Part shown: piece after piece, positions 1 to 7,391 of the stretch
How the letters are laid out: every line of letters starts with the position of its first letter
Numbering within the stretch: the first letter of the stretch is position 1
Source of the DNA: Chryseobacterium defluvii
Lineage (GTDB): Bacteria; Bacteroidota; Bacteroidia; Flavobacteriales; Weeksellaceae
Direction: 5' to 3'
Length of the DNA stretch: 64,000 nt
Assembly: GCF_003634775.1 (NCBI RefSeq)
Contig: NZ_RBXB01000002.1
Location: 620,001-684,000 of the forward strand
The notes under the pieces: generated by a model
The model's database searches: none
Seen by the model: the letters and a program-made list of their open reading frames with translations, nothing else
What the model was told of the DNA's origin: nothing
Program-made: the position numbers and the translations under genes

Positions 1-248
1 AAATTCTCCATTTGGAGAGCCTGGTGCAGAAAACCGGATATTCTCAGATCTTTATGGAAACACCCTACAGGAATAATCAGCTTTTTGAGGATTTATGTAA
101 ATTTCTTTCTCTGAAGACCAAATTGTGTATTGCCGCCAATATCAATGATCCTGAGCATGAATTCATCAAAACGAAGACAATAAAAGAATGGCAGAAACAA
201 AAACCGGAGCTTCACAAAATTCCGGCGGTGTTTGTTTTAGGAAGATAG
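1..248 (+). CDS. SAM-dependent methyltransferase, RsmI-like (partial, C-terminal end)
   Basis: The reading frame is open from the left edge of the window, so the start lies outside. The visible 81 or so residues contain the ETPYRNN segment and the IKTKTIKEW stretch, which resemble the C-terminal half of RsmI-type (COG0313) tetrapyrrole-methylase-fold methyltransferases of Bacteroidota. Members of that family 2'-O-methylate a cytidine of 16S rRNA. The SAM-binding N-terminal half is not visible, so the exact substrate is inferred only. The gene ends just before an inverted repeat that separates it from the convergent gene downstream. Confidence 0.7.
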   Translation, partial: ILHLESLVQKTGYSQIFMETPYRNNQLFEDLCKFLSLKTKLCIAANINDPEHEFIKTKTIKEWQKQKPELHKIPAVFVLGR

Positions 249-253
249 TTTTC

Positions 254-348
254 TCTCGCAGATTATGCAGATGATTGTGTTGTTTTAGATATTAATAAAA
301 AACTTTAAAAGATCTGCGTAATCTGCATAATCTGCATAATCTGCGAGA
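254..348. repeat. 19-bp inverted repeat with 9-bp tandem units
   Basis: Positions 254-272 and 330-348 are perfect reverse complements (TCTCGCAGATTATGCAGAT and its complement) separated by 57 bases. The right arm lies in a run of 9-base repeats (ATCTGCATA-type units from 312 to about 343). The element sits between the convergent ends of the methyltransferase and the GxxExxY gene and could act as a hairpin terminator for both. Confidence 0.75.
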
Positions 349-367
349 AACTTAAAATATTTCAATA

Positions 368-745
368 TTATAAATTATTCACAACCCTCTTCACTCCATC
401 CAAAATATTAGTAGTATTAAAATTTACTAGTAATCCCAATTTCTTATTGGATAATTTTAAATAAGTGTACAATTGTTTGAAGTGAATATCTTCCAAACTT
501 TTTACAGATTTAAGCTCCAAGATTACTTTATTTTCAACAAGAAGATCAAGTTTGAAATTGACATTGAATTGTTTCTTGTCATATAATACAGGAAGTAGTA
601 CTTCCGATTGAACATCAAGCCCGTTTTCTTCCAGCTCATAAATTAAAATCTTTTTGTATATGGATTCTAACAAGCCAGGGCCCAGTTCGTTATATACATT
701 AAAGATGCATTTCCTTACGAGGTAAGAAATTTCATTTTCATTCAT
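368..745 (-). CDS. GxxExxY family protein
   Basis: The protein has 125 residues. It carries the family motif near residues 22-28 (GLLESIY), followed by a central region with LDLLVENKVILELKSV, which resembles the D...ExK core of PD-(D/E)XK nuclease-fold proteins, and a C-terminal LGLLVNFN. This matches the GxxExxY (PF13366-type) family, which is very common in Bacteroidota, often in multiple copies and near repeats. No biochemical role is firmly established, and nuclease-like activity is inference from the fold motif. The start ATG at 745 follows an AT-rich leader. An inverted repeat lies directly beyond its 3' end. Confidence 0.8.
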   Translation of the reverse strand: MNENEISYLVRKCIFNVYNELGPGLLESIYKKILIYELEENGLDVQSEVLLPVLYDKKQFNVNFKLDLLVENKVILELKSVKSLEDIHFKQLYTYLKLSNKKLGLLVNFNTTNILDGVKRVVNNL

Positions 746-841
746 TTGGTTTTATTTTGATGTAATTTACTACTTTAACACTTCGTTAACCCACGTTTTG
801 CATACAAATTGGACATTTCTAATAATTAAAAAATTAAAGTT

Positions 842-1219
842 ATGTCTGATAAAAGATTAGCCGGAATCTGGATAGATACGGAAAAAGCTATTGTGGCTAA
901 AAATCACGATTCACAAAATGCCTCCGAATTCTTCCTTTGCAAACCAGTGAAAGCGGAAATACAGCACGGCAACTCCAGTGAGAATGCCGGAAACAATGCA
1001 GAAAGAACGAATAGAATTAAATTCTTCAAAGAAGTAGAAGGTTTACTTACCAATACCCAGGAATTATATATTACAGGACCGGGAGTAACTCAGGAAGAGC
1101 TGAAACATTATCTTCATGATACAGCTCAGTATAAAAACCTGAAAATTACTTTGGATACCTCACAGCAGATGCCGGAGGAAAAAATACTGGAAACCGTTAA
1201 AAATCATTTTAATGCTTAA
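842..1219 (+). CDS. conserved hypothetical protein, possible eRF1-like fold
   Basis: The 125-residue protein is soluble, with no signal peptide or membrane segment. It starts with AGIWIDTEKAIV and later has LYITGPGVTQEELKHYL, a pattern reminiscent of the small eRF1/host-attachment-like domains found in bacteria. That resemblance is weak, and I do not claim a function. The gene stands alone between the divergent GxxExxY gene and a convergent lipoprotein gene, and it is closed by a strong bidirectional hairpin terminator seven bases after its stop codon. Confidence 0.7.
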   Translation: MSDKRLAGIWIDTEKAIVAKNHDSQNASEFFLCKPVKAEIQHGNSSENAGNNAERTNRIKFFKEVEGLLTNTQELYITGPGVTQEELKHYLHDTAQYKNLKITLDTSQQMPEEKILETVKNHFNA

Positions 1220-1225
1220 ATTAAT

Positions 1226-1251
1226 AAAACCGGATATTGCTATCCGGTTTT
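1226..1251. terminator. bidirectional intrinsic terminator
   Basis: An 11-bp perfect stem (1226-1236 with 1241-1251) encloses a TTGC loop, with A-rich sequence on one side and T-rich sequence on the other. It lies between two convergent genes, so it can end transcription from both. Confidence 0.85.
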
Positions 1252-1255
1252 TATT

Positions 1256-2131
1256 TTATTTTTTCTCTCTTGCCCTCCATTTTTTCCATAAGAAAATGAT
1301 AACGGGAACGATCAGTAAGAATGGCCACAATGAAACCAGCCCGAGAATAAAACCTACAAAACTGTTCCAGCCTTCAGTCAGGGAATCAGCGAAGCGGCTT
1401 CCAAAACCTATTTTTGAAGTAGCGGAGCTTCTCACTTTTTCTTTATATAATGTTAGGTTCAGGGTGCTGTAGTTCACACGGTCATCAATAAAACGCAATC
1501 TGCCTTCAGCAACATCAATTTCATCTTCCAGTCCGCGTATTTTTTCCTGAATTTCAAGCATGTCTTTTGTGGAAGCTGCATTTTTAAGGAGATCACGGTA
1601 TTTTTCAAGATATATTTTTTTGTTGGCCAGTTTAATGGAAACATCTGTATATTCTTCCGTAACGTCTTCAGACGAAACTTCTTTTGATAACACAGAACCT
1701 AATCCGTCAGAAAAAGAATTGATGAGGGCATCAAAATTTTTATGGGGAACACGGATGATCAGGTTTAAATTCTCATCAGTATCGGTATTTCGAAATTCTT
1801 CGGTCTGTACGTAAGCCTTGTTGTTTTTAATAATTTCATTAACCTGTTGATGAGCCTTTTTAATATCTCCGACCTGAATGGTCATATTTCCATTTTTGAT
1901 CACCTTTTTAGAAATGGTGTCTATTTTTTTAGGAGCAATTTCTTGGTTTGGAGGTTGAGGCTGTTCAGAATCCATAACAGCCATAGCTGATACTTTATCA
2001 TCAGATTTGAGTTTCTCGGATATTGAATTGGGAGGTGCAACTTGTATAGCGGCTTCTTCTTTGGCAAGATTTTCAGATTTATTACATTGAATAATGATAA
2101 GAAACAATAAAAGCAGGAAAATATTTTTCAT
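1256..2131 (-). CDS. DUF4349 domain lipoprotein
   Basis: The 291-residue protein begins with a lipoprotein signal ending in IIIQC (Cys at about residue 16), then a low-complexity linker. The central part (about 75-240) has KKVIKNGNMTIQVGDI, LIIRVPHKNFDALI and a helical region LEIQEKIRGLEDEID predicted to form a coiled coil. A single transmembrane segment near the C-terminus (about 258-282) is followed by basic residues. This order of signal, extracytoplasmic domain, coiled coil and C-terminal anchor is that of DUF4349 proteins, whose function is unknown. A typical envelope location is inferred. Its 3' end abuts the shared terminator at 1226-1251. Confidence 0.85.
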   Translation of the reverse strand: MKNIFLLLLFLIIIQCNKSENLAKEEAAIQVAPPNSISEKLKSDDKVSAMAVMDSEQPQPPNQEIAPKKIDTISKKVIKNGNMTIQVGDIKKAHQQVNEIIKNNKAYVQTEEFRNTDTDENLNLIIRVPHKNFDALINSFSDGLGSVLSKEVSSEDVTEEYTDVSIKLANKKIYLEKYRDLLKNAASTKDMLEIQEKIRGLEDEIDVAEGRLRFIDDRVNYSTLNLTLYKEKVRSSATSKIGFGSRFADSLTEGWNSFVGFILGLVSLWPFLLIVPVIIFLWKKWRAREKK

Positions 2132-2286
2132 AAGAAAGTTTTATGAAGATGATCAAAAAGTGTGCTTAAAATACGTTTTCATATAATTTTTTAGAAATAT
2201 TATGATGATTCGTTTAAATATTTAATTGAATTATTGATTTTCTTATTGATTTCATGAAAGATCAAATAATTTTATATTTTTATTAC

Positions 2287-3354
2287 ATGAAAAAAAGTCT
2301 TTTAGCATTTGTATTTTCTCCGTTTCTGATCTATGCCCAGGAAGCTCCGAAGCTGACCAATGAAATGGCTGTAAAACTTTCTGATAAGCCCTTACATTGT
2401 ATCAACCAGGAATATCCGAATAAAACAGCGCATATCATTAATAATGAAAAGGAAGTTTCCCTGTCGCCTAAAGATCTGCATCCCAGTTTTTACGGGTGTT
2501 TCGATTGGCATAGCTCAGTGCACGGTCATTGGATGCTGGTTCGGCTATTAAAGACAAAACCCGGCTTATCGAATGCCAAAGACATTGAACATATTCTGGA
2601 CAACTCATTGAAGAAAGAAAGCTTGCAGGCTGAAGCAGATTATTTTACAAAATTTCAATTAACCACTACATTTGAAAGAACATATGGATGGGCATGGCTA
2701 TTGAAATTAGATGAAGAATTGGCAACCTGGGATCATCCAAAAGCTAAAATGTGGCATCAGAATCTGAAACCTCTGACTGACCGGATTTTACAATCCTGGA
2801 AAACTTATTTGCCCAAACAAACGTATCCCAATAGAACCGGAGTTCACCCTAACACGGCTTTTGCGATGGCTTTTGCAATAGATTGGGCGAGAGCAAACAA
2901 GGACAAGGATTTTGAAAACCAATTGATGGAAAAAGCAAAGTATTTCTATTTAAATGATCAGAAAACACCTGCTTATTTAGAGCCGGACGGTTCAGATTTT
3001 TTTTCTCCCAGTCTCGAAATTGCCGACCTTATGAGAAGAGTTCTCCCTCAGAAAGAATATGTACAATGGCTGAATAACTTCTATGAAAAACGCAGTTTAG
3101 AAAATATTGAGAAAATTCCGGTGGTCAGTGATCTAAGTGACTATCAGACTGTTCACCTCGTAGGATTATCATTCTCAAAAGCATGGTGTATGAAGGGAAT
3201 TGCAAAATCTCTTCCCGATAATCACCCGTTGAAAAAGGATTTTCGTAACACTGCGGATAGGTTTTTAGCTAACGGTTTACCCTTGCTTTTTCAAGGGAAT
3301 TATGGCGGAGACCACTGGTTGGCAAGCTTTGCCGTATATGCTCTGGAAGATTAA
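2287..3354 (+). CDS. DUF2891 family secreted protein
   Basis: I place the start at 2287, giving 355 residues with a clean signal peptide (MKKSLLAFVFSPFLIYAQ); an in-frame ATG at 2254 would add 11 residues ahead of the signal and is less likely. The mature part has HPSFYGCFDWHSSVHGHWM and a long helical body with repeated tryptophans, ending in GGDHWLASFAVYAL. This pattern is that of DUF2891 proteins, which look like alpha/alpha-toroid enzymes. No substrate is known to me. The last bases overlap the stop of the convergent gene by 4 nt. Confidence 0.8.
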   Translation: MKKSLLAFVFSPFLIYAQEAPKLTNEMAVKLSDKPLHCINQEYPNKTAHIINNEKEVSLSPKDLHPSFYGCFDWHSSVHGHWMLVRLLKTKPGLSNAKDIEHILDNSLKKESLQAEADYFTKFQLTTTFERTYGWAWLLKLDEELATWDHPKAKMWHQNLKPLTDRILQSWKTYLPKQTYPNRTGVHPNTAFAMAFAIDWARANKDKDFENQLMEKAKYFYLNDQKTPAYLEPDGSDFFSPSLEIADLMRRVLPQKEYVQWLNNFYEKRSLENIEKIPVVSDLSDYQTVHLVGLSFSKAWCMKGIAKSLPDNHPLKKDFRNTADRFLANGLPLLFQGNYGGDHWLASFAVYALED

Positions 3355-3821
3355 TACCTGATTCCTAATTTTTTTAGGATAAAGCTTAAAAGCCAGATGG
3401 GTCCTATCAAAAGAAACTGAACATCTTTTAAAAAAGATGGTTTTTTGCCTTCTATTTTATGGCCGACAAATTGTAAGATCCAGGTAGCAACAAAAACAGC
3501 AAGGTAAATGATCCATGGCTGGTCAAAGCGGGTATTTACCCCATAGGCAAAGCTTTCCATCACAATCATAATGAAAATCATAAGTAAGCCAATCAGAAAG
3601 GAAAGCCTCAAATAATAGATTGTTATTAAAGCCATTACAATAAAGCTTACATAACTGATACAGCCAATGTATATAAAGCATATTGACTTTGAAGGGATAA
3701 GAGAAATAAAACCTAAGATTGTCCAGAAGATAAGAGGGACGCATATCCAATGGATCAGTTTGTTGACGGCGTTTCTGTGGCTTTCGCCGTATTCTGCCAA
3801 AAGTAAATCGATCTTTCTCAT
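3351..3821 (-). CDS. Mpo1-like (DUF962) membrane protein
   Basis: The preferred start is at 3821 (MRKIDLLLAEYGESHRN), giving 156 residues; a longer start at 3842 adds seven residues. The N-terminal AEYGESHRNAVNKLIHWICV and the later QFVGHKIEGKKPSF carry the conserved histidines of the Mpo1/YGL010w family. The yeast member is an Fe(II)-dependent dioxygenase that shortens 2-hydroxy fatty acids in alpha-oxidation. Four hydrophobic segments fit an integral membrane protein. Whether the bacterial protein has the same reaction is inference. Confidence 0.8.
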   Translation of the reverse strand: MRKIDLLLAEYGESHRNAVNKLIHWICVPLIFWTILGFISLIPSKSICFIYIGCISYVSFIVMALITIYYLRLSFLIGLLMIFIMIVMESFAYGVNTRFDQPWIIYLAVFVATWILQFVGHKIEGKKPSFLKDVQFLLIGPIWLLSFILKKLGIRY

Positions 3822-3856
3822 GGTTGAAATGATTGTTAGCACGAAAATAATAAAAT

Positions 3857-3888
3857 TTTGTAATAGAGTCGGATATTGGCTAAATTTG
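3857..3888 (+). promoter_or_regulatory. Bacteroidota-type promoter of the AraC-type regulator gene
   Basis: TTTG (3857-3860) is followed after 20 bases by TAAATTTG (3881-3888), matching TTTG-N19-TAnnTTTG. The regulator's ATG lies only 4 bases further on, so the transcript would be leaderless or nearly so. Confidence 0.5.
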
Positions 3889-3892
3889 TACT

Positions 3893-4738
3893 ATGTCTGT
3901 CTTAGAAGAATTCGGAGTTGAAATTTTTACTCAGCATAATATTTTCGAGAGAATTTCTGTCGATAAACCTTTCCGTCCCGAAAACCCGGCGTTTGTTTTT
4001 GTGAAAACCGGAACCATAAAGCTTCGACAACATTTCAGTGACCTGGAGCTTTCCGCCAACATGTTTATGGTAACGGATCCGCAAACCGTATATGAAATGA
4101 TTTCCGTAAGTGATGATTTCCAGTCCAGAATGGTTTCTTATAAAAGAGAATTTATTTCTGCACTATCCTTAAAATTCAACAGACTGATTACTTACCGTTA
4201 TTTCAGGCAACAAATGAACAGGGGAGTGCCTTTTCATGAGGATGAAATGGAACTGGTCTGGAAAAGTGTGAATTTCCTGAAATATGTATTAGATTCACCC
4301 ACTGAAATAATCTATAAAAAGGAGATTATAGAACATCTGTTTTCCGTATTCTGCTATCAGATGGCTGGAGTTATTTCTAAAGAAGATAACAATTCCATGA
4401 GCCGTATGTCCAGACAGGAAGAAATTGTTTTCAATTTCCTAAAAGATCTTACGATTCATTATCATACCGAAAGAACGGTAGAGTTCTATGCAGAACGTCA
4501 GTCGATTACAACCAGACATCTTTCATCAGTCGTAAAATCCATTACGGGTAAATCGGCCAGTGAAATCATCGCTTTAATTGTAATGAATGAAGCCAAAGTG
4601 CTTTTAAACTCATCAGAAAAGCCTGTTTCTGAGATTTCCTCTATTCTTGGTTTTAGCGATCAGTATTCATTTTCTCATTTTTTTAAGAAGCATCTGGAAT
4701 TGAGCCCGACTCAATACCGCAATCAATTCAAAAAGTAA
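3893..4738 (+). CDS. AraC family transcriptional regulator
   Basis: The protein has 281 residues. The N-terminal 170 or so are a ligand-sensing or dimerisation region without a recognised signature. The C-terminal 100 residues have two helix-turn-helix units, with SITTRHLSSVVKSITGKSAS and ISSILGFSDQYSFSHFFKKH followed by the family's closing SPTQYR. It sits directly upstream of and in the same direction as the tripartite efflux operon, separated by a promoter containing a dyad. It is therefore a good candidate for the local regulator of that operon. Activation versus repression cannot be told from sequence. Confidence 0.88.
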   Translation: MSVLEEFGVEIFTQHNIFERISVDKPFRPENPAFVFVKTGTIKLRQHFSDLELSANMFMVTDPQTVYEMISVSDDFQSRMVSYKREFISALSLKFNRLITYRYFRQQMNRGVPFHEDEMELVWKSVNFLKYVLDSPTEIIYKKEIIEHLFSVFCYQMAGVISKEDNNSMSRMSRQEEIVFNFLKDLTIHYHTERTVEFYAERQSITTRHLSSVVKSITGKSASEIIALIVMNEAKVLLNSSEKPVSEISSILGFSDQYSFSHFFKKHLELSPTQYRNQFKK

Positions 4739-4770
4739 AAATCCTACATTTGAACATCTTTTTCCAAAAA

Positions 4771-4786
4771 TCAAACATTTGTTTGA
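4771..4786 (+). promoter_or_regulatory. candidate operator dyad before the efflux operon
   Basis: TCAAAC-ATTT-GTTTGA is a 6-bp perfect inverted repeat whose right arm overlaps the -33 element of the efflux promoter. A protein bound here would contact RNA polymerase. The AraC-type regulator encoded just upstream is the obvious candidate, although AraC proteins more often use direct repeats. Confidence 0.45.
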
Positions 4787-4808
4787 CTTTATGCATGCTA
4801 TAACTTTG
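4778..4808 (+). promoter_or_regulatory. Bacteroidota-type promoter of the efflux operon
   Basis: TTTG (4778-4781), exactly 19 bases of spacer, then TAACTTTG (4801-4808), a full match to the consensus. The start codon at 4829 leaves a leader of roughly 16 bases. Confidence 0.65.
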
Positions 4809-4828
4809 CATCTGTAAAACAAGGTAAA

Positions 4829-6136
4829 ATGATAAATAATGTAAAAACAGCACTATCTTTAGTGATAGCTCTCATTCCTACGCTGTTTTTTTCACAGGAA
4901 AAACAGATGACCGCGAGTGAGGCAGCGGAATTGGCTGTGCAGAATCATCAGCAGTTAAAAGTTTCTGCTCAAAATATCGATATAGCCAAACAACAAACGG
5001 ATGTGGTGAAACTTCAAAAGCTTCCTGCCATTACTGCTTCTACAAGTCAGTTCTATTTAGGCGATGCAGTGGCGATCGACAAAGATTTTTCAAACTCTAC
5101 GAATATTCCGATGCCTCATTATGGAAGCTCTTATTCCGTGCAGGCAACCCAGCTTATCTTTAAAGGCGGACTGGTAAATAAATCCATTGAAATGACCGGG
5201 CTTCGCGAACAGTTATCTGAACTGGATCTTGAAAAGAATAAGCAGGATGTAAAATTTCTGGTAATTTCCAATTATCTGGATATCTATAAGATTTTAAATC
5301 AGGAAGAAGTTTTTCAAAACAATAAAAAACTGGCTCAGGAAAGACTGAAAAATATTCAGAAATTCTATCAGCAGGGAATGGTAACAAGAAATGAAGTCAT
5401 CCGTGGTGAGCTGGCCATCAAAAATCTGGATCAGGGAATTCTGACTTTGTCGAATAACAGAAAGATCCTGAACTATAATTTAAATATTGCTTTAGGATTG
5501 CCTTCTGGAACAGAAATTATACCCGTAGAAAATCTTACCAACAAAGAATCCGGTATCGGTTTGGACTATTATATGGAATTGGCACACAACGGCAATCCGC
5601 AGTTGAAATCTGCCCAAACCAATATAGATGTTGCAGATAAGAATATTGAGATCATTAAAACCGATAAAATGCCGACTGTTGCTGGATTCGGAGGATATAC
5701 GCTGCAACGTCCGATCACGACAAGAAACCCTGTTCTGGATATGTATTCCGGAGGGTGGCAAACAGGAATTTCCTTAAGCTATAATATTGATAATTTATTT
5801 AAGACAAAGGAAAGAATCAAGCTTGGTGAGCTTCAGAAAAATCAGGCCAACGATGCGATGACTTTGGTACAACAAAATGTAGATATGGGGGTAAATGCAG
5901 CGTATGTAAAGTATCAGGAATCTATTCAACAGGCTGAAATCCTGAATGATGCCAAAAAACTGGCGGAAGAAAACTATAAGATTACCGAAGCTAAGTATCT
6001 GAATCAGTTAGCCGTACAGGCGGAAATGATTGATGCACAGAATCAAAAGTTACAATCCGAACTGGATTACGCCAATGCCGAGATTAATGTATTGTATCAA
6101 TATTATAATCTTTTAAAATCTACAGGAACACTTTAA
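4829..6136 (+). CDS. TolC family outer membrane efflux protein
   Basis: The 435-residue protein has a signal peptide ending near LIPTLFFSQ and two copies of the outer-membrane-efflux-protein helical repeat (about 30-215 and 235-430), with the typical AELAVQNHQQLK start and an alanine- and glutamine-rich coiled-coil end. It would form the trimeric channel through the outer membrane. It is the first gene of a three-gene operon (26-base gap to the HlyD protein). The partners show it belongs to an EmrAB-TolC-type pump driven by proton motive force. The substrate is unknown. Confidence 0.9.
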   Translation: MINNVKTALSLVIALIPTLFFSQEKQMTASEAAELAVQNHQQLKVSAQNIDIAKQQTDVVKLQKLPAITASTSQFYLGDAVAIDKDFSNSTNIPMPHYGSSYSVQATQLIFKGGLVNKSIEMTGLREQLSELDLEKNKQDVKFLVISNYLDIYKILNQEEVFQNNKKLAQERLKNIQKFYQQGMVTRNEVIRGELAIKNLDQGILTLSNNRKILNYNLNIALGLPSGTEIIPVENLTNKESGIGLDYYMELAHNGNPQLKSAQTNIDVADKNIEIIKTDKMPTVAGFGGYTLQRPITTRNPVLDMYSGGWQTGISLSYNIDNLFKTKERIKLGELQKNQANDAMTLVQQNVDMGVNAAYVKYQESIQQAEILNDAKKLAEENYKITEAKYLNQLAVQAEMIDAQNQKLQSELDYANAEINVLYQYYNLLKSTGTL

Positions 6137-6161
6137 TTATCACAACTGAAAATCAAAAACA

Positions 6162-7274
6162 ATGGAAAACAAGGAACAAACTCAACATACTCCAACTCCG
6201 GCAACATCAAGCGGAGAAATTAAAAAAAAGGAAACCAGAAAAAATAAAATCAGGGCTATTATTTCAAATCTTGTTGTTTTTCTGGTCATCGGTTTCGGAT
6301 TATTCTGGCTCGTTCGTGAATATTTTCATATTGGAGATAAAAGCTATACGGAAGCGGCACAGGTAGAGGAATTTATTAACCCGATCAATACAAGAGTTCC
6401 GGCTTATATCAAAGAAATCAAATTTATTGAACATCAGCAGGTCAAAAAGGGAGATACTCTTGTTATTCTGGATGATCGTGAGATTGTAACCCAATTGGGT
6501 CAGGCGGAAGCAGCTTATCAAAATGCATTGGCTCAACGTTCGGTGACGAGTTCATCCGTGAATACCGTTTCCAATAATGTGAATGTGATGCAATCCAATA
6601 TTGCAGGGGCCAAAGCAAGACTTTGGAATGCCGAACAGAATTTAAACAGATATAAAAATCTGTTGGCCGCAGAAGCGGTTACCAGACAACAGTATGATCA
6701 GGTAAAAACTGAATATGATGCTCAAAAGGCAGCCTATGAAACCTTGATCAATCAAAAGCAATCGGCCAATCTTTCCACGACGGAAGTAAAAAGCAGATTA
6801 GGAATTAATGATGCGGAAATTAAAAGGACAAAATCGGCTTTAGATATGGCGAAAATCAATCTTTCCTATACCGTGATTACGGCTCCTTATGATGGAGTAA
6901 TGGGAAGAAGAACCATTTCCGAAGGGCAATTGATCCAACCCGGTCAACAAGTGGCAACAATAGTTTTAAACGGACAAAAATGGGTGACTGCTAACTTTTT
7001 GGAAAGCCAGATGCCCAACGTAAAAATCGGGGATACAATGATAATGACTGCAGACGCATTAGGAGGACAAAAATTTGAAGGGGTTGTTACCGCAATATCG
7101 GCAGCAACAGGGTCAAGGTATTCAAGTGTACCTACAGATAATTCAACAGGTAATTTCATTAAAGTACAGCAAAGAATTCCCGTAAGAATTGAGTTTACAG
7201 CTTCCAACAAGCAAGAAGACCTTAATAAGCTCCGTGCAGGGATGAATATGAACATCAATATAGCTCAAAAATAG
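6162..7274 (+). CDS. HlyD/EmrA family membrane fusion protein
   Basis: The 370-residue protein has a polar N-terminus, one transmembrane segment (about residues 27-50), a lipoyl-like half motif, a long coiled-coil hairpin rich in Ala and Gln (about 105-215), and the second lipoyl half with APYDGVMGRRTISEGQLI, followed by the beta-barrel domain. This is the EmrA arrangement: a periplasmic adaptor that links the MFS pump to the TolC channel. It lies between those two genes, all on the same strand. Confidence 0.9.
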   Translation: MENKEQTQHTPTPATSSGEIKKKETRKNKIRAIISNLVVFLVIGFGLFWLVREYFHIGDKSYTEAAQVEEFINPINTRVPAYIKEIKFIEHQQVKKGDTLVILDDREIVTQLGQAEAAYQNALAQRSVTSSSVNTVSNNVNVMQSNIAGAKARLWNAEQNLNRYKNLLAAEAVTRQQYDQVKTEYDAQKAAYETLINQKQSANLSTTEVKSRLGINDAEIKRTKSALDMAKINLSYTVITAPYDGVMGRRTISEGQLIQPGQQVATIVLNGQKWVTANFLESQMPNVKIGDTMIMTADALGGQKFEGVVTAISAATGSRYSSVPTDNSTGNFIKVQQRIPVRIEFTASNKQEDLNKLRAGMNMNINIAQK

Positions 7275-7294
7275 CAAATAGTATAATGTGAGTG

Positions 7295-7391
7295 GTCAAT
7301 GGTGAATTTTGCCTTGCAAGTCAAATATGTAATTTCTGTTCACCATTGACAATTCTCAATTCTCAATTCTAACTTCTAGTCTCTAAACTAT
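7295..7391. repeat. intra-operon repeat spacer with 12-bp inverted repeat
   Basis: GTCAATGGTGAA (7295-7306) and its exact complement (7339-7350) frame the spacer between the adaptor and pump genes. The right part repeats AATTCTCAATTCTCAATTCT and then AACTTCTAGTCTCTAAA just before the pump's ATG. A near copy of the last motif precedes the start of the large RHS gene (43992-44025, minus strand). Confidence 0.65.

Noticed and set aside
312..348. Short 9-base tandem units that could suggest a CRISPR array
   Set aside because: Units are adjacent without spacers and much too short; they belong to an inverted-repeat element.
1212..1472. 86-codon plus-strand ORF after the small protein at 842-1219
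   Set aside because: It starts inside the terminator and lies antisense to the DUF4349 lipoprotein gene.
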